From the NCBI RefSeq assembly GCF_014836635.1, contig NZ_JACSQL010000001.1:1-64000 (forward strand): 64,000 nt of DNA, in the 5' to 3' direction. The translations under genes and the position numbers were made by a program. Each line of letters begins with the position of its first letter. The stretch's first letter is position 1. Source of the stretch: Paenibacillus gallinarum (GTDB lineage: Bacteria > Bacillota > Bacilli > Paenibacillales > Paenibacillaceae). Under the pieces are notes generated by a model. The model saw only the letters and a list, made by a program, of their open reading frames with translations, did not search any database and was not told where the DNA came from. This document shows, in pieces, positions 1 to 7,890 of this stretch.

Positions 1-128
1 TCGCTCAGGATATTGATTACATAATTCAACTTAGATACCTAAAACCTTTTACATATCACTTCATCTATGCTGATAAAAATCAATTAACGGAACAACAGCT
101 AATTTACCTGAAGGATATCACTGATTAG
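1..128 (+). CDS. C-terminal end of an unrecognised protein (partial)
   Basis: Reading frame 3 is open from the window edge and ends at TAG 126-128, giving the last 41 residues of a protein (ends ...IYLKDITD). The tail is rich in Tyr, Gln and Ile and shows no motif I recognise. The start lies outside the window, so length and family cannot be judged. It could also be a chance open frame, but it is followed by AT-rich non-coding sequence as expected after a gene end. Confidence 0.4.
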   Translation, partial: AQDIDYIIQLRYLKPFTYHFIYADKNQLTEQQLIYLKDITD

Positions 129-245
129 TAATGAATCATATTTAAATTTCACGTTAAACTATCGGGAAATGGAGACTTACAAAATATAACATTTTTTAAA
201 ATTATATACCTCAATATTTCGTATTTATATGTATATTATTTAGTA

Positions 246-389
246 ATGTCCATAATTTCTCCTGAAATAAGAGTTGTTTCATTTATAATTGTAGGTGCAT
301 TTTTATTTATCCTTGCAATAACATACTGTCATAGACAGACATTATTTTTACCGATAATCGGAAAAAAACATGCCGCAAAAATGCATTAA
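246..389 (+). CDS. Possible 47-residue single-span membrane protein
   Basis: A frame from ATG 246 to TAA 387-389 encodes 47 residues with one strongly hydrophobic segment (about residues 10-27, VVSFIIVGAFLFILAITY) and a basic tail ending KKHAAKMH, typical of a small inner-membrane protein. There is no convincing ribosome binding site before the ATG, and the open frame continues upstream to about 132 without another ATG. It may be the remnant of a longer membrane protein. No function is suggested. Confidence 0.25.
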   Translation: MSIISPEIRVVSFIIVGAFLFILAITYCHRQTLFLPIIGKKHAAKMH

Positions 390-567
390 TGAATTAATAA
401 ATTATGCTAAAAATTCAACTTCTAAGCCTTGCACATAAATGAAAAGAAAAGATACGCCAGCATAAGAGATGTTAATTTCAAATTAAATTAATTGTGACAT
501 CTGAGACAGTAACAACTCTTGAACTAACGGAAAAACGATAGCTCTAATAAAAGACATCTCTTAAGGA

Positions 568-600
568 ACCACTCCCATTGTGTCAGGAGTGGTTTTGTCT
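568..600 (+). terminator. Rho-independent terminator
   Basis: Nine-base arms AACCACTCC (568-576) and GGAGTGGTT (586-594) enclose a 9-nt loop and are followed by a short T-rich run. It would end transcription of the plus-strand genes at the left edge. Confidence 0.75.
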
Positions 601-626
601 TTATATATTGTTCAGTTTGCTAGAGA

Positions 627-665
627 AAATGACCAGGAAGGTTGTAGTTTTCCCGGTCATTTTTT
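627..665 (-). terminator. Terminator after trpS
   Basis: Inverted repeat AAAATGACC (627-635) and GGTCATTTT (655-663) with extra inner pairing (GGAA with TTCC). A and T runs flank both sides, so it can work in both directions. It lies just downstream of the trpS stop on the minus strand. Confidence 0.7.
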
Positions 666-699
666 ATCAAATCCTTCATCCTATCTTTTATCTGAAGGT

Positions 700-1701
700 T
701 TATTTATAACGCCCAATTTTATGCTTGACCTCCTCAAGTAAAGGCGCAGCCATAGCTCTTGCCTTCTTGGCTCCTTCATAAAGGATAATGTCAATTTTAT
801 CTGGTGATGATATCAAGTCATTATATTTTTTACGTGGTTCTTCCAAAAATGTATTTATGACTTGAAACAGTTCCTGCTTGGCTTCTCCCCAACTAATACC
901 ATTCAGAAATTTATTCCTTAAATCTAGTACTTGTCCGGGCGTCGCAAATTCTTTATACAATAAGAAGATATTAGATGTATCAGGGTCTTTAGGTTCATGA
1001 GGAGGAGTAGAGTCTGTTTTGATTTTGTTTATCAGCTTCTTAAGGTCATCAGCTTTTTCGAAAAGCGGTATTGTATTACTATAACTTTTGCTCATTTTTC
1101 TACCATCGAGACCAGGAATTATAGCTGTACTATCATCTACAATATAATTAGGTAGCTTGAAGGTTTCTCCGTAATTTCTGTTGAATCCTTCTGCAATATC
1201 TCTTGCAATCTCAACATGTTGAATTTGGTCCTTACCAACTGGTACTTTGTCGGATTGGAACAGCAAAATGTCTGCTGCCATTAAAATTGGGTATGTGAAT
1301 AAGCCCATATTAACACCAGTATCCATATCTACGCCCAGTTGTTCATTTTTATCAAGAATTGCTTTATATGCATGGGCACGATTCATTAATCCTTTGGAAG
1401 TCAGACATGAAAGTATCCAACTTAACTCGAAAATCTCTGGTACATCCGATTGTCTATAAAAAACCACCCTATCGGGGTCCAGCCCAAGGGCTAGCCACGT
1501 TGCGGCAATACCATAAGAGAGATCGTTAAATTCATCCCTGTTCTGAATGAATGTTAATCCGTGGTAGTCAGCAATAAAGTAAAGTGCGGTACAGTCACTA
1601 TCTTTTGCGATTTGAAGTGCAGGTTTTATTGCTGCGATGTAATTCCCTAAATGGACTTTACCTGTAGGCTTAATTCCAGTTAATACGATTTCATTATTCA
1701 T
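700..1701 (-). CDS. trpS: Tryptophan--tRNA ligase
   Basis: Class I aminoacyl-tRNA synthetase that charges tRNA-Trp with tryptophan. The HIGH-type signature appears as KVHLGNY near residue 15 and the KMSKS loop as GRKMSKSYSN near residue 200. The length of 333 residues is usual for bacterial TrpRS. The frame extends 8 codons further upstream, but the ATG at 1701 is preceded by a perfect AGGAGGGA, so I take that start. A tryptophan T-box leader lies directly upstream and a terminator directly downstream, so the gene is a single-gene transcription unit controlled by the charging state of tRNA-Trp. Confidence 0.97.
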   Translation of the reverse strand: MNNEIVLTGIKPTGKVHLGNYIAAIKPALQIAKDSDCTALYFIADYHGLTFIQNRDEFNDLSYGIAATWLALGLDPDRVVFYRQSDVPEIFELSWILSCLTSKGLMNRAHAYKAILDKNEQLGVDMDTGVNMGLFTYPILMAADILLFQSDKVPVGKDQIQHVEIARDIAEGFNRNYGETFKLPNYIVDDSTAIIPGLDGRKMSKSYSNTIPLFEKADDLKKLINKIKTDSTPPHEPKDPDTSNIFLLYKEFATPGQVLDLRNKFLNGISWGEAKQELFQVINTFLEEPRKKYNDLISSPDKIDIILYEGAKKARAMAAPLLEEVKHKIGRYK

Positions 1702-1723
1702 ATAATCCCTCCTAAAAATAAAC

Positions 1724-1996
1724 AAAAAAGGGGTCTTCTCATCCTTGAAAGGACGAGAAGACCCCGTGATACCACCTTAATTAGCCCAAATATAACTTGG
1801 ACTCACTTTGACGTATCGAAACATGCAGTATGTTTGAATACGCGTCTCTTGTAACGACGAGACTTTCGCCAAAGCCTACTCAACGAGTTTTCGGTCTGGA
1901 TGCTCAGAAGCCCACTTCAGCATAATCCCTACACTGATTCGCACCAACTATCAGCTCTCTGGAGTATTCGTTATGCTTACTCTCTTCATCATCGCA
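1724..1996 (-). promoter_or_regulatory. T-box leader of trpS, Trp (UGG) specifier
   Basis: Read on the minus strand, the leader opens with GATGAAGAGAGTAA. It carries GAAG-TGG-GC at 1911-1918, with TGG as the likely Trp specifier codon at 1912-1914. It then shows the conserved antiterminator core AAGGTGGTATCAC (1766-1778) and ends in a strong terminator with 11-bp arms (1730-1740 and 1755-1765) plus a T run. Uncharged tRNA-Trp should stabilise the antiterminator and let trpS be read. Confidence 0.95.
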
Positions 1997-2022
1997 AAAT
2001 TGTATAATATTGGAATAATATA

Positions 2023-2051
2023 TTTTTACAATACAACTGTGACGTTGTCAA
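2023..2051 (-). promoter_or_regulatory. Probable trpS promoter
   Basis: On the minus strand TTGACA (2046-2051) is followed after 17 bp by TAAAAA (2023-2028), a 4/6 match to the -10 box. A second possible -10, TATTAT (2004-2009), lies nearer the start of the T-box leader. The position fits transcription into the leader; which -10 is used cannot be decided by reading alone. Confidence 0.5.
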
Positions 2052-2441
2052 TACTTACTGTAAAAAATACACCAAGTAGTCTGTTAGTACATCAACAGCA
2101 GTCTTCCCTAGAGTTGAAATACTTTTCCTTGTATCAATAAGCGAGAGCTCTTTATGTAAATAGAAAAGGAAATTAACTGTATTCCTTCTCAAGGAGACGA
2201 TCAATTGCATTTTGACTTACCGAATTATGAAAAAACGAGCATATAAATTAGTGAATCTACCTTTAACAACAGAACTCACTCTTATTAACTTAAAATTTCT
2301 GAAGTAAGAATCTAACTACCAAAATATTTATATTTCTAAAGCCAAAAGTTGTTACTCAAAGTCTAATAAGAGAATAAAGCAAATTATACTTAAGAAAATA
2401 AAGCAATTCTGATCTTTATAAAGAAGGGAGGAAGTTAGAAC
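2052..2441. other. AT-rich intergenic region, nothing recognised
   Basis: Between the trpS promoter and the sigma-factor gene. No open frame with a ribosome binding site, no RNA element and no strong inverted repeat was seen. It must contain the sigma-factor promoter, but I could not pick one out with confidence. Confidence 0.4.
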
Positions 2442-2978
2442 ATGAATGAATACCATAAAGAAATAAAAGAAGCTCAACAAGGAGATAAAAATTCCTTTCT
2501 AGCACTATTTCAGAGATATCAAAACGATATTTACAGACTTGCTTACATTAATGTGAAAAATGAAGAAGAAGCCTTGGACATTGTACAAGAAACAGCATAC
2601 CGTTCTTTTAAGTCAATAAAAACACTAAAGGAACCTAAATACTTTAAAACATGGTTGATGAAGATTGCCATATCATGTTCAATAGATTTACTTCGTAAAA
2701 AAAACAAACTAGTTCCTATGGAGCCTCAAATAATAAATGACAGTATTACTTCCGATTTAACACTAGATACCAATATCTTACTTAGTCTGACACTAGAGGA
2801 TCTGATTGATGAACTAGATGTATCTGAGAAAAATGTTGTCCTACTACGCTTCTATCAAGATTATACCTTCAAAGAGATATCTAACATTTTGGAAATTCCC
2901 ATAGGATCAGCAAAAACAATCCTATACAGGGCGTTAAATAAAATGAAAAAAAGTCTTACGGAGGTGCATTCGGTATGA
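2442..2978 (+). CDS. ECF-type RNA polymerase sigma factor
   Basis: Extracytoplasmic-function sigma factor of 178 residues, which directs RNA polymerase to a specific promoter set in response to an envelope signal. Region 2 is seen at about residues 25-95 (YRLAYINVKNEEEALDIVQ, then YFKTWLMKIAISCSIDLLRK). Region 4 is a helix-turn-helix at about residues 125-172 (DYTFKEISNILEIPIGSAKT). The ATG follows AAGGGAGGAAG at a good distance. Its stop overlaps the start of the next gene (ATGA), so the two are translationally coupled. The next product is a one-pass membrane protein, the usual arrangement of an ECF sigma factor with its anti-sigma partner. The subgroup and target genes cannot be told from the sequence. 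Confidence 0.92.
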   Translation: MNEYHKEIKEAQQGDKNSFLALFQRYQNDIYRLAYINVKNEEEALDIVQETAYRSFKSIKTLKEPKYFKTWLMKIAISCSIDLLRKKNKLVPMEPQIINDSITSDLTLDTNILLSLTLEDLIDELDVSEKNVVLLRFYQDYTFKEISNILEIPIGSAKTILYRALNKMKKSLTEVHSV

Positions 2979-3658
2979 AACATTTTAAAGATGAAATTGA
3001 TAACATAAAAATACCCGATATTATAAACGACAGAGTAAGGGTTGGAGTAGAAATGGCTGAAAATGAAAGGAAGAAGAAAAAGAAATCTAGGCAGGCTATA
3101 TCATTAGCAGCAGTCGCAGCTTCCATTGTCATTATCATTGGATCAGTAGGAGCGTTAAACGAAACATTTGCTTCTGCAGTAAAGGGTTACTTCTCAGACA
3201 TTAAAAAATGGGATGGTACGGTTACAGGGACTGAGTTTAATCAGGCTTCTAACGATATAAAGGTAACCTCGGGGGAGATCAGTATAGAACAAGATAACGT
3301 CATTATCCCCATTGAGGTAGAAATCTTGGACAAGATGCAGGCACCCTATGCACTAATTGAAGTGCTCTCAATTAGTCAATTTGAGATTAGAGATTCAGAA
3401 GGGAAATTACTCGATCCTAAATACATTAGAATTGTTTCTAATGTAGATATCCCCGCCGATTATACGATCTCTAATGAGCAAAATCTGCTTGAAGAAGTGA
3501 AATTAGAAAATGATAAAAAACGAATTTTTAAAGCGGATTTAGTTATTCCAACTGTGGATAATATAGAAGTGTTCATATCAAGTTTTCAAGGACAAGCTAA
3601 AGCGGATGCTCCTATAACGATAAATGGAGATTGGAAAATTAACGTAACAACTAATTAG
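2975..3658 (+). CDS. DUF4179-like membrane protein, probable anti-sigma partner
   Basis: 227 residues: a short charged cytoplasmic part (1-42) with a Lys-rich stretch, one transmembrane helix (about 43-62, ISLAAVAASIVIIIGSVGAL), then an extracellular domain. The N-terminal half resembles the DUF4179 family, which is commonly encoded right after ECF sigma genes in Bacillales. Its start ATG overlaps the sigma-factor stop. By family habit and position it probably holds the sigma factor inactive at the membrane and senses the signal outside. There is no zinc-binding anti-sigma motif (HxxxCxxC), so the binding mode would differ from RsiW-type proteins. The role is inferred from context. Confidence 0.75.
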   Translation: MKHFKDEIDNIKIPDIINDRVRVGVEMAENERKKKKKSRQAISLAAVAASIVIIIGSVGALNETFASAVKGYFSDIKKWDGTVTGTEFNQASNDIKVTSGEISIEQDNVIIPIEVEILDKMQAPYALIEVLSISQFEIRDSEGKLLDPKYIRIVSNVDIPADYTISNEQNLLEEVKLENDKKRIFKADLVIPTVDNIEVFISSFQGQAKADAPITINGDWKINVTTN

Positions 3659-3809
3659 ATTTAGGGGTTATATAAGTTATAAATAAATAGAAAACACTTC
3701 TAGATGGCGGCGTCTTCTATGCTTTTTCTAAGGAATGGCAAGAATGTTGAATCCCGATGTCTATCATTTTCAATCTCATGATGAATTGCATTTATTAAGG
3801 AGTGAGCAG

Positions 3810-3938
3810 ATGAAAAGAAGTTGGACTGCAGTTGAAAAAATAGTTATTTTCGGAGGTTTACTTCTTGCCGGACTATTTATTGGATCGGGGCTATTTTTCT
3901 ACTTAGGTATCAAGTTTAATTTCATACGTTTAAATTAG
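3810..3938 (+). CDS. 42-residue small membrane protein
   Basis: From ATG 3810, preceded by AAGGAGTG, the frame encodes 42 residues with one long hydrophobic segment (about 9-35) rich in Gly and Leu. The frame is open back to 3735, but that upstream ATG has no clear ribosome binding site, so the shorter form is preferred. It lies 150 bp after the sigma/anti-sigma pair and 70 bp before the MORN gene. It is not recognised; a single-span membrane peptide is all that can be said. Confidence 0.5.
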   Translation: MKRSWTAVEKIVIFGGLLLAGLFIGSGLFFYLGIKFNFIRLN

Positions 3939-4009
3939 TTACTGAGTTTTAATGGGAGGTTAGTTGAAGAATGATGTAGAAGTTATGGTTAGAGAATTGG
4001 AGGTGGCAA

Positions 4010-4900
4010 ATGAGTTTTGAATTATTTGAGAACGAAATGCCGGATGTCTATGCCTTAGCCTATCATGCTGAACGTGTAATCGAAACGGATCACATCATCG
4101 CTTTAAATCATCTAAAAGAAATAGGACAGTTAATTGTTACAAAGATTCTCGTAAATGAGAATGTTGAACTTGATGATTCTGAACCTTTTATTAATTTAGC
4201 TGCTTTAATGGAGATCGATATTCTGCCAATTCCGATGGTCACTACGCTGAAAAAGTTAGCGTACTTGGATACTAGAGAAAGCTCTATTTTTATTGAAACA
4301 AATAAAGTAAGAACACTGATGTTAGAAATGTATGATCTGACAGCTTGGTATTATAAAACCTTCGTAAACGACCAATTTGTATCGCCCCCATTGTTGCTTG
4401 AACCCCAGATAGGAACAGTGACTGCTCCATCTGAACGTAAGACAAAACCTAACTTGATAAGATCCGTAATTCACATCGACAACAAAAAGGTTGAAGGAGT
4501 ATGGGAAAGTATACAGGAGGATTTAATATGTATCGAATATGAATCAGGTGAGACTTACCACGGGCAAACCAGGAATGGGCTTAGGTGTGGAACCGGGGTT
4601 TATCGTTGGTCAGATGGGTCTAAGTATGAAGGACAATGGTTTAATGATATGGAATATGGATTTGGCGTTAAAGAATACGCTAATGGTGATCGTTACGGTG
4701 GAGAATGGAAAGATGGGATGTACAATGGGGAAGGAACTTATAAATGGAATGATGGTACTGTTTATGAAGGTGGATGGGAAGATAACTTAGAACATGGATA
4801 TGGGACCAAAACTCATCGGGATGGTTATGTACAAAAAGGATTTTGGACACGTGGTGAGTTAGTCTTTACTAAAGATCAGCTGAATCAAAGCAAGCCTTAA
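4010..4900 (+). CDS. DUF4145-like N-terminal region fused to MORN repeats
   Basis: 296-residue soluble protein. Residues about 178-275 hold four MORN repeats of about 23 residues, each with a YEGxW-like core followed by GxG (for example YEGQWFNDMEYGFG, YGGEWKDGMYNGEG, YEGGWEDNLEHGYG). MORN repeats form elongated beta sheets and often mediate protein or lipid contact. Residues about 10-122 look like the helical DUF4145-type domain found at the N-terminus of type I restriction HsdR and other defence proteins. The shared pattern is YALAYHAERVIETD, a spaced L..L...ILP..V....L stretch and the closing WYYKTF. That resemblance is by eye only. The start follows TTGGAGGTGG. No partner nuclease or methylase gene lies nearby. 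Confidence 0.75.
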   Translation: MSFELFENEMPDVYALAYHAERVIETDHIIALNHLKEIGQLIVTKILVNENVELDDSEPFINLAALMEIDILPIPMVTTLKKLAYLDTRESSIFIETNKVRTLMLEMYDLTAWYYKTFVNDQFVSPPLLLEPQIGTVTAPSERKTKPNLIRSVIHIDNKKVEGVWESIQEDLICIEYESGETYHGQTRNGLRCGTGVYRWSDGSKYEGQWFNDMEYGFGVKEYANGDRYGGEWKDGMYNGEGTYKWNDGTVYEGGWEDNLEHGYGTKTHRDGYVQKGFWTRGELVFTKDQLNQSKP

Positions 4901-4976
4901 ATAACAACCTTTTACATATTAATAGCGTCTATACTACATGCAAAGTCATCAAAATTACCTAAGGAGGTTGATTTAT

Positions 4977-5852
4977 TTGAAATGGAAATCCTTTTTTCTC
5001 ACTTGTTTTGCCATGTTTTTTATAGTGTCCACCGCACAAGCAGCTACATCAATATCGGTAGTTGTTAATGATAGACCTTTAGAAACAGACGTTGCCCCTT
5101 TTATTAAAAATGGAACTACTTTTGTTCCGTTGAGAACTATTGAACAGATGGAAGGAATCTCGATAAAAAGCTGGAACAACAAAACAAAAACACTTGTGAT
5201 TGTTGATCCTACCAAGTCAATGACGTTTAGTGTAAAACAGAATCAATCGGAGTCCATGCTAATTAAAGATAATCGGGTTATGGTTCCTATTCGATTTATT
5301 GCTGAGAATTTCAACAGTGATGTAGCTTGGGACGCTAATACAAAAACGGTCCAAGTCGCAAAGTTAAATGAAGAGACGAAAGCTAATTTAAATTCAGATG
5401 ATGTAACAACATCCCGTCTTGCTGCGATTACGATTCCGAGAATTACTACGTTAAAAGAACTCACTGGAGGTCAGAGCAGTGGAGGATCTTTCAAATTACT
5501 CTTTCCCGAAGGAGAGTCCAAAGCTTTTTTTAGGATTGATAATGGGATTGTCGAGTATTTTGAAGTTAAAGGAAATGCGGCTTGGCTTACATGGAGTGGA
5601 AAAATCGGAGGGAATGAAAATAAACTCTGGATAACGAACAGCGGTATATCAAGTGAAGTGGGACAACGACCTAAGGTCAAGGATCGGATGTTTTTCTATT
5701 ATATTTCTACGCATGCAGGACAATCCCAGTATGGATACCTATCCAATACCGGAAAAGAGACGATACTTGGAAGTAAAGACATGAGTAAGTTAGAGGATTT
5801 GTTTCCCATCCTAGAAGAAAATGAAGCAGATCAAATGAAAAAGGCAGAATAA
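4977..5852 (+). CDS. Secreted copper-amine-oxidase N-terminal-type (stalk) domain protein
   Basis: Starts at TTG 4977, which sits at the right distance from AAGGAGG (4961-4967). The longer frame from 4938 would place that ribosome binding site inside the gene. The 291-residue product has a signal peptide (KWKSFFLTCFAMFFIVSTAQAA). Residues about 25-120 hold two halves of the copper-amine-oxidase-like stalk domain, seen as VNDRPLETDVAPFIKNGTTF-VPLR and NRVMVPIRFIAENFN-WD. The family is abundant in Paenibacillus and is not an oxidase; it is thought to be a wall-associated stalk. The C-terminal 150 residues are not recognised. A strong terminator follows. Confidence 0.82.
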   Translation: MKWKSFFLTCFAMFFIVSTAQAATSISVVVNDRPLETDVAPFIKNGTTFVPLRTIEQMEGISIKSWNNKTKTLVIVDPTKSMTFSVKQNQSESMLIKDNRVMVPIRFIAENFNSDVAWDANTKTVQVAKLNEETKANLNSDDVTTSRLAAITIPRITTLKELTGGQSSGGSFKLLFPEGESKAFFRIDNGIVEYFEVKGNAAWLTWSGKIGGNENKLWITNSGISSEVGQRPKVKDRMFFYYISTHAGQSQYGYLSNTGKETILGSKDMSKLEDLFPILEENEADQMKKAE

Positions 5853-5855
5853 AAA

Positions 5856-5919
5856 AAAGAAGCACGGATGTGGTAAACTGTCCTTTACAAGGGGTTTATA
5901 ATCCTGTGCTTCTTTTTTG
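5856..5919 (+). terminator. Rho-independent terminator
   Basis: AAGAAGCAC (5858-5866) pairs with GTGCTTCTT (5905-5913), flanked by an A run before and a T run after. The loop is long, but the T tract is strong. It closes the stalk-protein unit. Confidence 0.75.
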
Positions 5920-5994
5920 TTATTATAAAAATTGTAGGTCAAAAAAATGAACTTAAGTTAAGGAAGAGAAATAAAAAATCAAAGGTGATCAAAT

Positions 5995-6498
5995 ATGATA
6001 TTACATAAAGGTGAAGTGCTTTTTCGGCAGGGGGATATGACTCCTCTTTACCATCTCAAATCAGGTATGCTCAAAATCATTAGAATTCAGGAGGATGGCG
6101 GAGCATTTCTTGTTAATATTATTGCTCCTGGGGAGATGTTCCCTCATCATAGTTTAATTAGTCCCGGTCCCAGTTTTGGCTCAGCCTTAGCTTTATCTAC
6201 TTGTGAAATCGAAGTGATTCCGGCAGCAGAGTGGTATCATTCACTGGCAGAACAGCCTGAGAAATACCGGGAGGTAGCTCTAAAGCTTCAAGAGAAACTT
6301 CGTATGATGCAGCAGCGAATCGATCAAGTAACCGAAACCGAACCTGCCGAGCGTCTGCGCAAACTCCGTTCATGGATGGAAACTTATATTGCACCTGAAA
6401 AAATGACCGATCTCCTAACCCAAGCAGAAATTGGTCAGTTGATCGGTCTTCGTAGAGAGACGGTGAACCGCCTCTTGCGTTCAGGTGAATTTAATTAA
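5995..6498 (+). CDS. Crp/Fnr-family transcriptional regulator, short form
   Basis: 167-residue regulator with a cyclic-nucleotide-type beta-roll (about 1-75, KGEVLFRQGD...YHLKSGMLKI, then APGEMF), a dimer helix (about 85-120) and a C-terminal helix-turn-helix (LTQAEIGQLIGLRRETVNRL). It is shorter than the usual 220-230 residues: the first strands of the beta-roll are missing and the protein stops right after the recognition helix, so the wing is absent. It has only one cysteine, so it cannot bind a 4Fe-4S cluster as E. coli FNR does. It converges on hmp, whose promoter carries a site matching the Crp/Fnr consensus, so it is a candidate regulator of hmp. The start follows AAAGGTGATCAA. Confidence 0.82.
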   Translation: MILHKGEVLFRQGDMTPLYHLKSGMLKIIRIQEDGGAFLVNIIAPGEMFPHHSLISPGPSFGSALALSTCEIEVIPAAEWYHSLAEQPEKYREVALKLQEKLRMMQQRIDQVTETEPAERLRKLRSWMETYIAPEKMTDLLTQAEIGQLIGLRRETVNRLLRSGEFN

Positions 6499-6512
6499 GC
6501 CCCAGCCGGTGG

Positions 6513-7718
6513 TTATAGCGTTTCTTTTGGACCGAAGAATTCATAATGCAGATCTTCTTCCCGAACACCCCAGCTGATCAAGCTGTCCCGAATACTCTTC
6601 ATAAAGGAGAGTGGACCGCAGAAATAGAAATGTGCGTCCGTTGTAGGTACAATCTCTTGCAGCCAAGCCTGATCAATCCGTCCTGTTTTACTGTAACCCG
6701 TATCCTCAGGGAGCGGGTTGCTGTAACAGAAGTGAGTAGTCACTTGTTCGTTAGCTTCTTCCAGTTGTTTCACTTCGGAACCCATCGCATGTACTTTCCC
6801 ATTATGTGCTGCATGAATAAAGGTGACTTGGCGGTTTGGTTGTTGCTTCACAGCAGTATTCACCATACTCATGAGCGGAGTAACTCCGATCCCTCCACCG
6901 ATAAAGACGACAGGACGATCATCAGTAAGTTCCATTCGGAATTCACCAGCTGGAGCAGACAGTAGAAGTTTATCTCCTTCTTTGATGATGTTGTGAAGGT
7001 AGTTAGACACTTTACCTTCTGGTGTATTCAAAGCCCCGTCTTCACGTTTCACACTAATGCGATAGTAAGGTTCGTGTGGTGCAGCGGACAAGCTGTACTG
7101 GCGAATCTGTGTGTAGGTTTCCCCAGGGACCTGAACTTTTACACTCACATATTGGCCTGGCGTAAAGGAAGCAATTGCTCCTCCATCCGATGGAATGAGA
7201 TAGAAAGAACGGATAAGTTCGTTTTCTTCCACGATTTTGCTAACGGTAAATGGACGGAATCCAGTCCAGCCTCCTTGTTGGCCTTCTGCTTCCTCATACA
7301 TTTCTTTCTCGATATCGATAAATACACTTGCAATGACTCCATATGCGTTATTCCAGGCATGAATGATTTCATCTGTTGCCGCATCGCCAAGCACTTCTTT
7401 AATGGCAATGAGTAAATATTTCCCTACAATCGGGTAATGTTCAGGGAGGATGCCTAGACTGCGGTGTTTTTGAGCCACTTCTTTCACTGCAGGGAGAACA
7501 GCTTCCAGCTGATCAATGTGTTTGGCTGCTGCATAGATCATGTTAGCAAGAGCCGCTTGCTGCTTGCCTTTTTTCTGGTTCGCGTGGTTGAAAATGTTCA
7601 ATAATTCAGGATGGTGCTCAAACAACATTTTATAAAAGCATGTAGTGATGTCTTTTCCGTGTACTTCAAGAACGGGTACAGTTGATTTAATAATGGAAAT
7701 ATCGTGTTGACTTAGCAT
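6513..7718 (-). CDS. hmp: Flavohaemoglobin, nitric oxide dioxygenase
   Basis: Converts nitric oxide and oxygen to nitrate using NAD(P)H and protects against nitrosative stress. The 401 residues hold a globin domain (1-140, proximal His within AAKHIDQLEAVLP), an FAD-binding domain (about 155-260, IRQYSLSAAP) and an NAD-binding domain (about 265-401, GGGIGVTPLMSM and FYFCGPLSFM). Length and domain order match Hmp from Bacillus and E. coli. The ATG is preceded by an AAAGAGGG ribosome binding site. The promoter region has a perfect palindromic Crp/Fnr-type site, so induction under low oxygen or NO is likely. Confidence 0.97.
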   Translation of the reverse strand: MLSQHDISIIKSTVPVLEVHGKDITTCFYKMLFEHHPELLNIFNHANQKKGKQQAALANMIYAAAKHIDQLEAVLPAVKEVAQKHRSLGILPEHYPIVGKYLLIAIKEVLGDAATDEIIHAWNNAYGVIASVFIDIEKEMYEEAEGQQGGWTGFRPFTVSKIVEENELIRSFYLIPSDGGAIASFTPGQYVSVKVQVPGETYTQIRQYSLSAAPHEPYYRISVKREDGALNTPEGKVSNYLHNIIKEGDKLLLSAPAGEFRMELTDDRPVVFIGGGIGVTPLMSMVNTAVKQQPNRQVTFIHAAHNGKVHAMGSEVKQLEEANEQVTTHFCYSNPLPEDTGYSKTGRIDQAWLQEIVPTTDAHFYFCGPLSFMKSIRDSLISWGVREEDLHYEFFGPKETL

Positions 7719-7759
7719 ATGTAAACCCTCTTTCTTCCTGCTTTATTATTAATATCTTC

Positions 7760-7805
7760 AGTATAAAAGAGGAAATAAGTTTTAATTGTGATTCAGATCA
7801 CAATT
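7760..7805 (-). promoter_or_regulatory. hmp promoter with Crp/Fnr-type operator
   Basis: The palindrome TTGTGATTCAGATCACAA (7786-7803) matches TGTGA-N6-TCACA exactly. On the minus strand a -10 box TATACT lies at 7760-7765, giving a start near 7753. The palindrome centre is then about 41.5 bp upstream, the standard class II activator position. There is no good -35 box, as expected of an activator-dependent promoter. Confidence 0.82.
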
Positions 7806-7890
7806 TTTATGAACAGATTGCATCCTTTATTCATTGACATTCGTATATAGGTAAATATCAAGTGCTATGTGAAGAGGAGAAGGGTTGACA

